A stretch of 64,000 nt of DNA. Source: Oscillospiraceae bacterium (GTDB lineage: Bacteria > Bacillota > Clostridia > Saccharofermentanales > Fastidiosipilaceae). Position 1 is the first letter of the stretch. Every line of letters begins with the position of its first letter. The position numbers and the translations under genes are program-made. Below the pieces are notes generated by a model. That model was not told the DNA's origin. It saw nothing but the letters and a program-made list of their open reading frames with translations, and did no database searches. Location: positions 1 to 64,000 of the forward strand of contig JASBZA010000007.1 in NCBI GenBank assembly GCA_029983685.1, given 5' to 3'. Shown here piece after piece: positions 16,641 through 27,499 of the stretch.

Positions 16641-18635
16641 ATGGCAAAGAAGAATAGAGAGTTGGATTTACAAGCGGTCAACCAGGCCAGAGGCTTGGCC
16701 ATTGATCAGGTCCAGAAGGCGAACTCGGGACATCCGGGTGCACCCCTAGGCGCGACTCCCATGGTTTACGAACTTTGGGCCGAGCATATGACTTTTAGCC
16801 CGGATTGGGGCAAGTGGCCTAATCGCGACCGTTTCATCTTATCGGCCGGACACGCATCGGCCATGCTTTATTCCTTATCGTATCTTTTCGGTTTTGATTA
16901 TACTTTGGACGACTTGAAGAATTTTCGACAATTAGCTTCCAGGACCCCCGGCCACCCCGACTTAGATCCTGCCAGAGGTGTGGAAATGACCACCGGTCCC
17001 TTGGGACAAGGCTTGGCTACGGCAGTCGGTATGGCACTAGGCGAGAGGCATCTGGCCTCGCTCTTTAACACGGAAGAGTATCCGCTTTTTAATCACTATA
17101 CTTATGTCTATGCCGGAGACGGCTGCCTCATGGAAGGTATTACCTCCGAGGCTTCTTCTTTGGCCGGCTATTTAGGCTTAGGTCATTTGATTGTTCTTTA
17201 CGATTCCAACGAGATTACCATCGACGGCAGGACCAGCCAGGCTTGGAGAGAAAATGTAGGCGAACGTTATGAGGCTTACGGCTGGGACTATCACTTGGTC
17301 AAGGACGGCAACGATTTAGATGAAATCGGCAAGGCTATCGAGAAGGCAAAAAAAGTCACGGACAAGCCTTCTTTAATCGAAGTGAAGACTAAGATTGGCT
17401 TTGCTTCTCCCTTGGTCGATACCAGCAAGTCGCACGGCGCGCCTTTAGGCGAAGAGAATGTAAAGCAAACTAAGGAAGCTCTGGGCTTAGACCCCGATAA
17501 GCACTTCTTTGTCAGTGACGAGGTTTTGGCCTATACGAGAAAACTCCAGGATGAGGGCCGTGAGAAAGCCAAGGTTTGGATGAAGATGGCCGAAGCTTAT
17601 ATTAAAGAAGATACGGAGAAATCCAGACTCTTAGAAAACTACCTGGACGGTACCGCACCTTACCTGGCTAACGTGGAAGGCTTCTTGGACTACCCCGAAA
17701 AGGCTGATGCTACCCGTAATTTATCCAATGTATTCCTGAATCGTTGGGCAGAGGCTGATCCGCTTCTAATCGGAGGGTCCGCTGACCTGGCCGGCTCCAA
17801 CAAGACCACGCTTAAGAACAGCGGCTTCATCAATCCCGAAGATTTCTCCGGCCAAAATATTCATTTTGGCGTCAGAGAGCATGCCATGGGTGCCATTGCC
17901 AACGGCTTGACCTTATCGGGCCTCCACAGCTACTGTGCGACCTTCATGGTCTTCTCGGACTATATGCGTCACACACTGAGAATGGCGGCTTTGATGGAAA
18001 TCCCTACGGTTTTTGTCTACACCCACGACTCTATAGGTGTTGGTGAAGATGGTGAAACCCACCAGCCGGTTGAACACTATGCGGCTCTGAGATCTATTCC
18101 GCGTCTGAACTTCTGGAGACCCGCCGATGCCAAAGAATTGGCTGCCGCCTATGCGGCTTGGGATTCTTCAGGCCCCACGGTCTTGTCTTTGACTCGCCAG
18201 TCCTTGCCGGTTTTAGAGAATAGTACGTTTGAGAAAGCTTCTAAGGGTGCTTATATTCTGGAAGAGGCCAATGTTGAGAACGCTAATCCCGACTTGATTT
18301 TGATGGCGACGGGCTCTGAAGTCGGTCTGGCCTTAGATGTGTTTAAGGCTTTTGCCGCCAAGAGTCAATCTGTGCGGCTTGTCTCGATGCCATGTTGGGA
18401 AGTCTTTGAAGAGCAAGACCAAGCTTATAAGGAAGAGGTCCTGCCCAAGGCGTCTTCTAAACGTGTTTCCATCGAAGCCGGTGTTGCTTTCGGTTGGGAG
18501 CGTTATGTTGGTTTGGACGGCTTGTCTATTTCGCTAGAGGATTTCGGAACATCCGGCCCCGCTAATGAGGTTTTCGATTACTTCGGCTTTACCGCCGATA
18601 AAATTTTGGCCCGGATTGAAGAGGAAATCTTATAG
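16641..18635 (+). CDS. tkt: Transketolase
   Basis: This is a 664-residue, full-length thiamine-diphosphate enzyme of the pentose phosphate pathway, moving two-carbon units between ketose and aldose phosphates. The N-terminal cofactor domain shows HPGAPLGATPM, the GPLGQG loop and the ThDP motif GDGCLMEG with the matching Asn in YDSNEITIDG. The middle domain has GVREHAMGAIANG and the HDSIGVGEDGETHQPVEH segment. The C-terminal domain ends at about 660. AAGGAGG precedes the ATG. It stands before gpmI, so two central carbon genes are adjacent. The cytosolic enzyme uses Mg or Ca with ThDP. Confidence 0.97.
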   Translation: MAKKNRELDLQAVNQARGLAIDQVQKANSGHPGAPLGATPMVYELWAEHMTFSPDWGKWPNRDRFILSAGHASAMLYSLSYLFGFDYTLDDLKNFRQLASRTPGHPDLDPARGVEMTTGPLGQGLATAVGMALGERHLASLFNTEEYPLFNHYTYVYAGDGCLMEGITSEASSLAGYLGLGHLIVLYDSNEITIDGRTSQAWRENVGERYEAYGWDYHLVKDGNDLDEIGKAIEKAKKVTDKPSLIEVKTKIGFASPLVDTSKSHGAPLGEENVKQTKEALGLDPDKHFFVSDEVLAYTRKLQDEGREKAKVWMKMAEAYIKEDTEKSRLLENYLDGTAPYLANVEGFLDYPEKADATRNLSNVFLNRWAEADPLLIGGSADLAGSNKTTLKNSGFINPEDFSGQNIHFGVREHAMGAIANGLTLSGLHSYCATFMVFSDYMRHTLRMAALMEIPTVFVYTHDSIGVGEDGETHQPVEHYAALRSIPRLNFWRPADAKELAAAYAAWDSSGPTVLSLTRQSLPVLENSTFEKASKGAYILEEANVENANPDLILMATGSEVGLALDVFKAFAAKSQSVRLVSMPCWEVFEEQDQAYKEEVLPKASSKRVSIEAGVAFGWERYVGLDGLSISLEDFGTSGPANEVFDYFGFTADKILARIEEEIL

Positions 18636-18641
18636 GCCTAG

Positions 18642-18650
18642 TGCTATCAT
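18642..18650 (+). promoter_or_regulatory. Extended -10 promoter of gpmI
   Basis: TGC-TATCAT lies 55 bases before the gpmI ATG and just after the tkt stop, in the pattern seen at several genes of this window. Confidence 0.5.
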
Positions 18651-18704
18651 AAAACGGATACGTCTTGTCTTAACAAGTAAGATTGAAATATCGAGGTAAT
18701 TTAT

Positions 18705-20306
18705 ATGAGTGAAGGAAATGGAATTCGTAAAACAGTATTAGTCATTATGGACGGTGTGGGCTTGGCGCCCGAGAGCAAGGCTCACGGAGATGCCGTGAGA
18801 GCGGCCAAGACACCGGTCTTGGATCATTTGTTTGCAACCTGCCCCCATACCCATATTAAGGCCCACGGTGTAGCCGTCGGTCTTCCCGGTGACGGCGATA
18901 TGGGTAACAGCGAGGTCGGCCACAATGCTTTGGGCAGCGGCCAAATCTACGCTCAGGGTGCCAAATTAGTTAATGAATCGATTGCATCCGGCCGAATTTT
19001 CAGCTCGGATACCTGGAAAGCGCTGGTAGACCAGGTCAAGACCCACAATGGAACCTTGCACTTCTTGGGCCTTTTGTCCGACGGCAATGTCCACTCCAAC
19101 ATCAGCCACCTCAAGGCCCTTATTAAAGAGGCCAAGGCGGAGGGTGTAGCCAAGGTTAGAGTTCATGCGCTATTGGATGGTCGTGATGTTCCTCCTACCT
19201 CCGGTATGGAATATATCGAGGATATGGAGAATTTCTTCTCCGGCTTAAGAGACGCTGATTTTGACGTCTGCTTTGCTTCCGGCGGCGGCCGTATGAGCAT
19301 TACGATGGACCGTTACAAGGCCGATTGGGGCATGGTTCATCGCGGCTGGCAGACCCATGTATTAGGTGAAGGTCGTCAATTCGCCTCTGCAGCCGAAGCT
19401 TACAATGAATTACGTGAAGAGACCGGTAAGATGGACCAAGACCTGCCGGGCTTTGTAATCGCCCAAGACGGCAAGCCCGTGGGTGCTATTGAAGACGGCG
19501 ACAGCGTAGTCTTCTTTAACTTCAGAGGTGACCGGGCAATTGAGATTTCTATGGCTTTTGAAGATGAGGAGTTCCCTTATTTCGACCGCATCAGAAAGCC
19601 TGATGTTTTCTATGCCGGTATGCTGGAATATGACGGTGACCTGCACATTCCTTCCCACTTCCTGGTCAATCCTCCCGAAATCAAACACACCTTGACCGAG
19701 TACTTGGTAGATCAGAAGATTAACGAGTTTGCCGTATCCGAGACTCAGAAGTACGGCCACGTAACCTATTTCTGGAACGGTAACCGGTCCGGCTATGTCG
19801 ATGAACGCTACGAACGTTATGTCGAGATTCCTTCGGATATCGTACCTTTTGAAGAAAGACCCTGGATGAAGTCTGCGGAGATTGCCGATGAAGTTATCCT
19901 GGCTATGGAAAGTTCCGATGATTACGGCTTCATTCGCTGCAACTTTGCAAATGGCGACATGGTCGGTCACACTGGCGTCTTTAATGCGGCCAGAATGGCT
20001 GTGGAAGCGGTAGACCTGGCCTTAGGTCGTATTATCGAAGCGGCGGCCAAAAACGGATATGCTGTTTTGGTAACGGCAGACCACGGCAATGCCGATGACA
20101 TGTATCAGAAGAAAAAGTCCGAAGACCAGCCGGATGTTCCCAAGACTTCACATTCGCTCAATCCGGTTCCCTTCATTATTGTCGATCCGGACCATGACTG
20201 GAAGATTAAAGAAGGCGAATTCGGCCTGGCCAACGTGGCCAAAACCGTCTGTAAAGTGATGGGTTTAGAAGGTAATTCTATCTGGGAAGAGTCCATTATC
20301 GAATAA
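18705..20306 (+). CDS. gpmI: 2,3-bisphosphoglycerate-independent phosphoglycerate mutase
   Basis: This 533-residue manganese-dependent enzyme of the alkaline phosphatase superfamily converts 3-phosphoglycerate to 2-phosphoglycerate in glycolysis. The N-terminal MDGVGL carries the first metal aspartate (Asp16), and Ser69 in GNSEVGHNALG is the phosphoryl-accepting residue. The phosphotransferase insert contains HALLDGRDVPPTSG and ASGGGRMSITMDRY. The C-terminal metal site shows TADHGNADD and TSHSLNPVPF. Length fits the family (about 510-550). Enolase, the next glycolytic step, lies about 2.7 kb away on the other strand. Confidence 0.97.
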   Translation: MSEGNGIRKTVLVIMDGVGLAPESKAHGDAVRAAKTPVLDHLFATCPHTHIKAHGVAVGLPGDGDMGNSEVGHNALGSGQIYAQGAKLVNESIASGRIFSSDTWKALVDQVKTHNGTLHFLGLLSDGNVHSNISHLKALIKEAKAEGVAKVRVHALLDGRDVPPTSGMEYIEDMENFFSGLRDADFDVCFASGGGRMSITMDRYKADWGMVHRGWQTHVLGEGRQFASAAEAYNELREETGKMDQDLPGFVIAQDGKPVGAIEDGDSVVFFNFRGDRAIEISMAFEDEEFPYFDRIRKPDVFYAGMLEYDGDLHIPSHFLVNPPEIKHTLTEYLVDQKINEFAVSETQKYGHVTYFWNGNRSGYVDERYERYVEIPSDIVPFEERPWMKSAEIADEVILAMESSDDYGFIRCNFANGDMVGHTGVFNAARMAVEAVDLALGRIIEAAAKNGYAVLVTADHGNADDMYQKKKSEDQPDVPKTSHSLNPVPFIIVDPDHDWKIKEGEFGLANVAKTVCKVMGLEGNSIWEESIIE

Positions 20307-20326
20307 AAAAGGCCCGGGGTAATGAC

Positions 20327-21718
20327 TTGGCTAAGAAATTCAAGCTCAAGAGCTTTCATAACGTAGACACAACGGATGGGGTTATTTGGCAAAAGATATT
20401 GCTTTTTGCCATCCCCATCTTGTTGATGAATTTTCTCCAGCAACTTTATAACACCATCGATATGATCATCGTAGGAAACTACGCATCTGATACGGCTCTG
20501 GGAGCCGTCGGTGCGACAGGGCCCGTGACCAATCTTCTGGTTGCAGTCTTCCTGGGTATTTCTACAGGATCCTCTGTCGTGGTGTCTCAAACCTATGCGG
20601 GCGGAGAATATAAAAAATTACATCACGCGGTTCACTCCAGTATTTTTATTGGTATTCTAAACGGCCTTATCTTGGTGTTAATTGGTTTGCTTTTTACCGA
20701 ACCCATGCTGAGATTGATGAATACACCGGATATCCTTTTTCATGAATCCGCTACTTACATGAAAATTATCTTTATCGGTATGATTCCGACCAGTCTTTAT
20801 AATATGGCTTCGGCCATCTTAAGAGCAGTCGGAGACTCGAGAAGACCTTTGATTTTCCTCATTATTGCCGCTGTCGTAAATCTCATTTTAGATATGATCT
20901 TGGTTGCGGGCTTGGGCTTAGGCGTCACCGGCGCCGCCTGGGCGACTTTTGCGGCTCAGACCGTATCGGCTATTCTGGGCATTACAACTTTGGCCAGATC
21001 TGATACACCCTATCGTTTGTTTTTAAAAGAGATTCATTTCGACAAAAAAATGTCACTGTCCATTTTGAAAATCGGTATCCCGGCCGGCCTCCAGTCCGCC
21101 GTGGTCTCTTCGGCCAATACCATTGTCCAGTCGCAGATTAATGCTTACGGCTATCGGGTTATTGAAGGCTATGCCGCGGAATCCAGGATTAACGGTTTCT
21201 TCTTTATGACCGTCAACTCCTTCAGCTTGGCCATGACGACCTTTGTCGGCCAAAACATTGGTGCCCACCAATACCATCGCGTTAAAAAGGGCATCCGTAT
21301 GGCTTTGGGCCTGGGCTGCGGTTTGGTTTTCCTGCTGGGGATTATCGTGTTTGGTTTCCAAAGAGAATTTTTAGCCCTCTTTAACGTTCATGAAGAAAGT
21401 ATTCAATACGGTATGCAGATGCTCAGCATTACCTGTATTTTTTACTTCCTTTTCGGGATAGGCGATATTTTATCCGGTGTGTTTCGCGGCGCCGGAAATG
21501 CCTTTTTCCCTATGTTGTCGGCCATTATCAATATGTTCGGCGTGCGGATCTTGTGGGTCTTTTTGGCCCAGCAAGTCCATCCCGACCCTATCAGTGTCTT
21601 CTTGTCCTATCCGGTTTCCTGGGTGACCATGGCCCTGACCATGTTGATTTACTACAGGTCCGGACGCTGGATGCCGCGCGAGATGAAACTCTATACGCAA
21701 GTTGAGAAAGAGGTATAA
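20327..21718 (+). CDS. MATE-family multidrug efflux protein
   Basis: This 463-residue membrane protein has about twelve membrane segments in two related halves. The first half begins IWQKILLFAIPILLMNFLQQLYNTIDMIIVGNY, here given only as landmarks IPILLMN and YNTIDMIIVG. The second half starts near residue 238 (LKIGIPAGLQSAVVS). This is the MATE fold, which exports cationic compounds driven by sodium or proton gradients. The start is TTG at 20327 behind GGGG, 20 bases after gpmI, so it may be read from the same transcript. Substrate unknown. Confidence 0.92.
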   Translation: MAKKFKLKSFHNVDTTDGVIWQKILLFAIPILLMNFLQQLYNTIDMIIVGNYASDTALGAVGATGPVTNLLVAVFLGISTGSSVVVSQTYAGGEYKKLHHAVHSSIFIGILNGLILVLIGLLFTEPMLRLMNTPDILFHESATYMKIIFIGMIPTSLYNMASAILRAVGDSRRPLIFLIIAAVVNLILDMILVAGLGLGVTGAAWATFAAQTVSAILGITTLARSDTPYRLFLKEIHFDKKMSLSILKIGIPAGLQSAVVSSANTIVQSQINAYGYRVIEGYAAESRINGFFFMTVNSFSLAMTTFVGQNIGAHQYHRVKKGIRMALGLGCGLVFLLGIIVFGFQREFLALFNVHEESIQYGMQMLSITCIFYFLFGIGDILSGVFRGAGNAFFPMLSAIINMFGVRILWVFLAQQVHPDPISVFLSYPVSWVTMALTMLIYYRSGRWMPREMKLYTQVEKEV

Positions 21719-21725
21719 GAATTTT

Positions 21726-22838
21726 ATGGATGATTATTTAGCCTCACTATGGCATTACGATTTAGAACAACCTGCTTTAGGTATGCGCCCTAAGGAAGAT
21801 TTAGAAAAACTCTTTTACACGCAGGATTTTCCTTTTGTAAAAGGGGCCTATCAGGCCGGAGAGCTTTGCTATATGGCGAATTTTTCCGAACGCCTCATCT
21901 TAGGCTTCAGGAAGCAGATGGAAAATAAGGAAGAAAAAGAACTTTCCGAGGCCAAACAGTTTCTGGAGGTTTTGGAAAACCGGCGCAGATTAGTCATGCA
22001 AGATCTGGCGGTCTGGGTGAATCGTCTGGATACCGTTTTTTATTATAAGTCCTTGACGACCCATAAGCCCTTTGTGGACTTTACCGGCTTAACCTACTGT
22101 TTTACAGATGCCAAGGCCATGGAAAAAGCGCAGGAGAGCATGAAAGAGCGTAACGAGGGCCGCTTTGTCGTGGAAAGCCTGCCTAAGGAAGACTATGCCG
22201 AGCTGCTTTATAAGAACGGTATGGATAAGGTCTTGTTTAACGAAGGCGGTATCTTATTTCATGCCGACCGGATAGAGCTTTTTGCCCGGCCCTTTGAGAA
22301 CAATCCGGAACAGACCGAAACGAATCCCGCTTATATGGCACAAGAAAATCGTCACCTACGCCTACTTATTTTGATGTTTTTGGAAACACAAGCTGTCTAT
22401 GAAAAGAAGGAGGAAGGCGAAGACAAGAAGCATTTGCAAAAGGCACTGCAGAATCTGGAAGCCCAGATGGCTCCTTATTTTATGCAGGCCCAATGCTTTT
22501 TCAAAGTTCAGAAGGCGGCCGATGACAAGGTGAATTTCTTTGTCCTGACCGACTCGACCCATCGCATCAACGCCTTAGCGGCTTATAATGTCTTACCCGA
22601 TGAAGCTCTGACAGAAGACCAAGGGGGCTATATGTATCAAAAGATGCCCTTTTTCGGTGTGGCCCACTCTTCTTTGGATGACGGCCAAAACAGGCTGGAC
22701 GGTATGGTTATGGATCCGGGTGACTTGGACTTCTTCTTAAATAAAGACTGGCTGAGGCGTTTGGATAACTTTGCCAAGTATGTCGTCCAGAAGGTCCAAG
22801 AAGAAGAAAACAAAAAGGAAAAAGAAAAAGATAAGTAG
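21726..22838 (+). CDS. Hypothetical soluble protein
   Basis: I do not recognise this 370-residue protein. It has no signal peptide or membrane segment and is rich in Glu, Lys, Met and Phe, with predicted helices and a lysine/glutamate-rich tail. The ATG at 21726 was chosen. An in-frame TTG at 21702 would overlap the MATE gene by 17 bases and lacks its own ribosome binding site, whereas AAAGAGG precedes the ATG at a somewhat long distance. It follows the MATE gene by 7 bases and ends before a shared terminator. A cytoplasmic role is likely; function is unknown. Confidence 0.75.
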   Translation: MDDYLASLWHYDLEQPALGMRPKEDLEKLFYTQDFPFVKGAYQAGELCYMANFSERLILGFRKQMENKEEKELSEAKQFLEVLENRRRLVMQDLAVWVNRLDTVFYYKSLTTHKPFVDFTGLTYCFTDAKAMEKAQESMKERNEGRFVVESLPKEDYAELLYKNGMDKVLFNEGGILFHADRIELFARPFENNPEQTETNPAYMAQENRHLRLLILMFLETQAVYEKKEEGEDKKHLQKALQNLEAQMAPYFMQAQCFFKVQKAADDKVNFFVLTDSTHRINALAAYNVLPDEALTEDQGGYMYQKMPFFGVAHSSLDDGQNRLDGMVMDPGDLDFFLNKDWLRRLDNFAKYVVQKVQEEENKKEKEKDK

Positions 22839-22886
22839 ACAACGCGGTCTACCATTGTTTTCTTAAAAAATACGCTTAAACAAAAT

Positions 22887-22924
22887 AAGAGCCGGGGCTT
22901 AACGAAAAGTCCCGGCTCTTTTAA
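22887..22924. terminator. Bidirectional terminator between hypothetical gene and eno
   Basis: AAGAGCCGGG (22887-22896) pairs with CCCGGCTCTT (22911-22920), giving a ten-pair stem with a 14-base loop. T-runs follow on the plus strand and a weaker TATTTTG on the minus strand. It serves the two convergent genes. Confidence 0.85.
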
Positions 22925-22956
22925 TAGTTAGCTAAAAATCAGCTAAAGCTTATTCC

Positions 22957-24291
<1,335 letters not shown>

Positions 24292-24343
24292 TTATTAAGA
24301 ATTTCTTACAACCTCTATAGTATAAAGCAAAAAGGCCATATTT

Positions 24344-24352
24344 TGTTATACT
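24344..24352 (+). promoter_or_regulatory. Extended -10 promoter of the udk-like/metA unit
   Basis: TG-T-TATACT, 64 bases before the ATG at 24416 and back-to-back with the presumed eno promoter. Confidence 0.5.
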
Positions 24353-24415
24353 TATTGTGTGTTAGCGGCAAAATTTGTGTAAATTTATCAATTTGTATGA
24401 AAAAGGAGGCCGGCC

Positions 24416-25411
24416 ATGGCTAATCCAGGTGAAATGATCTATATAGCGGTAGATGAATTGGAAGGTCACTTCGGTCCCAGCAAGACCGATGCCCTGGCCA
24501 GAGACAGTGAAGCACATTTTTTGGAGCAGCTTGTAGAGGTTGCGTATGAAGCAGCCTGGAATAGAGACATTAAGGCCGTATTTATTTCGGGGCCTACCAG
24601 TTCGGGGAAGACGACTTTCTCGCAGCGTTTAGGATCGGCCATTCACCTCTTCGGCCGTAAGACCGTGACCATTTCGCTGGATGATTATTATCATAAAACA
24701 CTTCAGACATATGATGCCCAGGGGCGGCCGGATTTGGAATCCATAAGTACGATTGATGTTGACCTTATGGTTGATCATTTTCAGAAACTTTTAGACGGGA
24801 AAGAAGTAGGTATTCCCACTTATGATTTTGCATCCAGGTCCAGAGTTTTTGTCGATGAGAAGAAGATAAAGCTCAATGAAGATATGGTTTTGATTGTTGA
24901 AGGTTTGCACGGTTTGTCTGCTGAAGTTATCGGTCGCCTACCCAAAGATGAGGTCTTAGGAGTATTTGTTTGCCCCTGGGCAACCTTAGTAGATGATAAA
25001 ACGCTTTTAGAGGCTTGGCAGATTCGCCAATTACGCCGCGTTTTACGAGACAGTCATTCAAGAGGGACATCACCTTTGGCCACCTTGGATTATTGGCCGG
25101 TCATCACACTTTCAGAGAGTGTACTTTTCGAAGACTATTTGCACCGAGCAGACTATTTTGTCAATACGGTGATACCTTATGAGTTTTTTGTGATAGGTCC
25201 TCTGGCGGCCCTAGCTTTAAAGAAAGATTTGGATAGGCTGAAAAAGTCCGGCCCAAAGCCCATATCTCCTCTGACCGAATCGGGGCAATTTGCCGACTTA
25301 GCTTTGGCCATAGAAAATGCTCAGTATCTGATTGATGTGGGAGAGCGCTTACCTGCTCTCGATCCTTCTTTTGTTCCGCCCATGTCTATCTTAAATGAAT
25401 TTATTTATTAG
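24416..25411 (+). CDS. Uridine-kinase-like P-loop phosphotransferase
   Basis: This 331-residue protein has the P-loop GPTSSGKTT (residues 59-67), a VTISLDDYYHKT segment typical of uridine kinase/phosphoribulokinase proteins, and VLIVEGLHGL as the Walker B equivalent. The family usually found in Clostridia is a nucleoside kinase carrying an extra N-terminal TGS-like or threonyl-tRNA-synthetase-like region. Here the N-terminal region is only about 45 residues, so this is a short form. It probably phosphorylates a nucleoside or related hydroxyl compound, but the acceptor is uncertain. It is followed by metA after 14 bases. Confidence 0.82.
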   Translation: MANPGEMIYIAVDELEGHFGPSKTDALARDSEAHFLEQLVEVAYEAAWNRDIKAVFISGPTSSGKTTFSQRLGSAIHLFGRKTVTISLDDYYHKTLQTYDAQGRPDLESISTIDVDLMVDHFQKLLDGKEVGIPTYDFASRSRVFVDEKKIKLNEDMVLIVEGLHGLSAEVIGRLPKDEVLGVFVCPWATLVDDKTLLEAWQIRQLRRVLRDSHSRGTSPLATLDYWPVITLSESVLFEDYLHRADYFVNTVIPYEFFVIGPLAALALKKDLDRLKKSGPKPISPLTESGQFADLALAIENAQYLIDVGERLPALDPSFVPPMSILNEFIY

Positions 25412-25425
25412 GAGGAGAATATAAG

Positions 25426-26364
25426 ATGCCTATTAAATTGCCCATGGGAATTCCTTCCGGCAAGGTGCTGGAAAACGAGTCTATTTTCGTAATGACCCGT
25501 GATCGGGCTTATCATCAGGATATCAGGCCCTTACATATTTTGTTTATTAATCTGATGCCTAACAAACAGGATACAGAAGCTCAGTTTTTTCGTCTAATCA
25601 GTAACTCGCCTTTACAGGTGGAAGCCCATCTGATTTACACGGCTTCTTATGAACCCAAGCACACCACCAAAAAGTACCTGGGTCGTTACTATCAGACCTT
25701 TCAGGATATATCCGAACGCTATTTCGATGGGATGATTGTGACGGGTGCGCCCGTGGAGTTGATGGAGTTTGAAGATGTTCACTATTGGGAAGAACTTTGC
25801 CGCATTATGGAGTGGTCTAAGACCCATGTCTTTTCCAGTATGTATGTCTGCTGGGGGGCTCAGGCAGCCTTGCAATATTTTCACGGTGTGCCTAAATATC
25901 GCCTGCAGGAAAAATGTTTCGGCGTCTACGAACACCATATTGATACAAATCCTCATCATGAATTTTTACGTGGAGTGGATGACCTTTTCTACGTGCCGGT
26001 TTCGCGTTATACGGAAGTGCGTACCGATGATATTAAGAAGGCAGGGGGGTTGGAGATATTAGCCAGCTCCAGAGATGCCGGCGTCTTTGCCGTAGAAGAT
26101 CCTGCCTATTGTCGTTTCTACTTGACCGGGCATGTTGAATACGACCGTAATACGTTGAAAAATGAGTACGAGAGAGATATAAGAAACGGTAAATCTATCC
26201 ACATTCCTCGAAATTATTTCCCTGACGATAACCCGAACGGAGAACCCCTGGTTCGCTGGAGGTCTACGGCAAATCTTATAATGCAAAACTGGTTAAATTA
26301 CTTTGTTTATCAGCAAACTCCTTATGATTTAGAAGGTATCGGGAGGCCTAAAGCAGGCTTTTAA
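25426..26364 (+). CDS. metA: Homoserine O-acyltransferase (MetA), predicted O-acetyltransferase
   Basis: This 312-residue enzyme of the first committed step of methionine synthesis has the nucleophile Cys142 in VCWGAQAALQYFHGV and the family opening LPIKLP-like MPIKLPMGIPSG. Residue 111, in the TGAPVELMEFEDV segment, is glutamate. In characterised MetA proteins glutamate at this position goes with acetyl-CoA and glycine with succinyl-CoA, so acetyl transfer is predicted. The gene has a strong AGGAGGAGA site and probably shares a transcript with the upstream kinase. No other methionine biosynthesis gene is in the window. Confidence 0.93.
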   Translation: MPIKLPMGIPSGKVLENESIFVMTRDRAYHQDIRPLHILFINLMPNKQDTEAQFFRLISNSPLQVEAHLIYTASYEPKHTTKKYLGRYYQTFQDISERYFDGMIVTGAPVELMEFEDVHYWEELCRIMEWSKTHVFSSMYVCWGAQAALQYFHGVPKYRLQEKCFGVYEHHIDTNPHHEFLRGVDDLFYVPVSRYTEVRTDDIKKAGGLEILASSRDAGVFAVEDPAYCRFYLTGHVEYDRNTLKNEYERDIRNGKSIHIPRNYFPDDNPNGEPLVRWRSTANLIMQNWLNYFVYQQTPYDLEGIGRPKAGF

Positions 26365-26408
26365 AACTCGGACAATCTGATAAAAAAACACTTATATGCT
26401 GGGCGATA

Positions 26409-26417
26409 TGATAAAAT
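26409..26417 (+). promoter_or_regulatory. Possible extended -10 promoter of the lipoprotein gene
   Basis: TG-A-TAAAAT lies 48 bases before the ATG at 26465. Confidence 0.4.
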
Positions 26418-26464
26418 TAGTCTAATCGAAGACTTAGCAAGTTTTTAGCTAAGGAGGGAAGAAT

Positions 26465-27412
26465 ATGAAAAAAAGCCTTACAATCATATTAGCTGCATTA
26501 TTGGTCTTAAATCTAGCCTCTTGTGGAGGAGAGAACAAACCATCTACTTCGGTGGGTAGCAAGATGTCCGAAACTAAGAGCTTGACCGAGAGTGAAAGTT
26601 TTGCAGCAACTACAACTAAAACCAAGCAAACGACAGCAGTTAGTAGCTCGACGATGACATCCGCTAAGACAGAGGCTGAAGCTGCCACGGGTTTTGAAGC
26701 ATCCGGCCAGATGGTGGCGACCGTTGAAGATATTTTTACCCATGAAGATTCAGCGGTAACACTGGTCTTACATGCCTTCCAAGCACCACCCTACACCTTT
26801 ACCTGGTCCTCGCCGGATGAAGCACTCTTGGCCCATATCGAAGAAGGCAAAAGATATCTCTTTACATACGAATGGGAAAAGGAAACAGATGATTTGGCTT
26901 TTGATAAAGCAGATAAGGCATTTATGGATAAGCTTCAGACAAGGAACTTATTGTATCTATTGCAAGACCGGCTCAATCTCACAGCCGTAGAAGAGACAGA
27001 GGAACTTGCTCCGGACGCAGCGGATGTTTTCCAAATTAAAGGCTACAATCCCGAGCCCAATCTCCCTAAATCCGACGCCAAAGAATTTGAACACGAAGAA
27101 AAATTTCCGGCCGAAGTTTTGGCCGTCTACCCGGGTCAGGTCCCCGAAGAAGCTTACGCCTTAATTCTTTATAAAGGAGATGAGGCCGACGGTCATCCAA
27201 TCAGGCCCTTTATCGTTCGGCTGGATGATGCGGATGATCACCCTCTTACAGTCGGCCAAAGTTATACTTGGGAATTCGAAGAGGATATTGAAAATATGCC
27301 AAGTGTGGTTTTCTATAGTCGAAATCTTGATTGGGTCAACAAGCTCTCCTTTGGGCAAAAAAAAGCCCTGTTTGGCAAGGAAGTGGAAATCGATGTCGAT
27401 ATTGAGGATTAA
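26465..27412 (+). CDS. Putative lipoprotein of unknown function
   Basis: This 315-residue protein has a lipoprotein signal (lysines, hydrophobic run, lipobox LASC, then GGENK). A Ser/Thr/Ala/Lys-rich spacer of about 50 residues, probably disordered, tethers it to the membrane surface. The remaining part, about residues 75-315, is strongly acidic and contains a loosely repeated arrangement: two regions with YTFTWSS / SYTWEFEED-like segments and two mentions of short beta-rich stretches ending before W/F-rich ends. This hints at two similar domains. AAGGAGGG precedes the ATG. No family recognised. It stands alone between metA and trxA. Confidence 0.75.
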   Translation: MKKSLTIILAALLVLNLASCGGENKPSTSVGSKMSETKSLTESESFAATTTKTKQTTAVSSSTMTSAKTEAEAATGFEASGQMVATVEDIFTHEDSAVTLVLHAFQAPPYTFTWSSPDEALLAHIEEGKRYLFTYEWEKETDDLAFDKADKAFMDKLQTRNLLYLLQDRLNLTAVEETEELAPDAADVFQIKGYNPEPNLPKSDAKEFEHEEKFPAEVLAVYPGQVPEEAYALILYKGDEADGHPIRPFIVRLDDADDHPLTVGQSYTWEFEEDIENMPSVVFYSRNLDWVNKLSFGQKKALFGKEVEIDVDIED

Positions 27413-27459
27413 ATTAGCTATAAAATCTTCACTTTGTTACTCCCTGCTTACTTGGCTTT

Positions 27460-27468
27460 TGCTATACT
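27460..27468 (+). promoter_or_regulatory. Extended -10 promoter of trxA
   Basis: TGC-TATACT, 32 bases before the trxA ATG. Confidence 0.5.
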
Positions 27469-27499
27469 CCGGCCATAAAGTGAAAGGGAAGATGAACAT

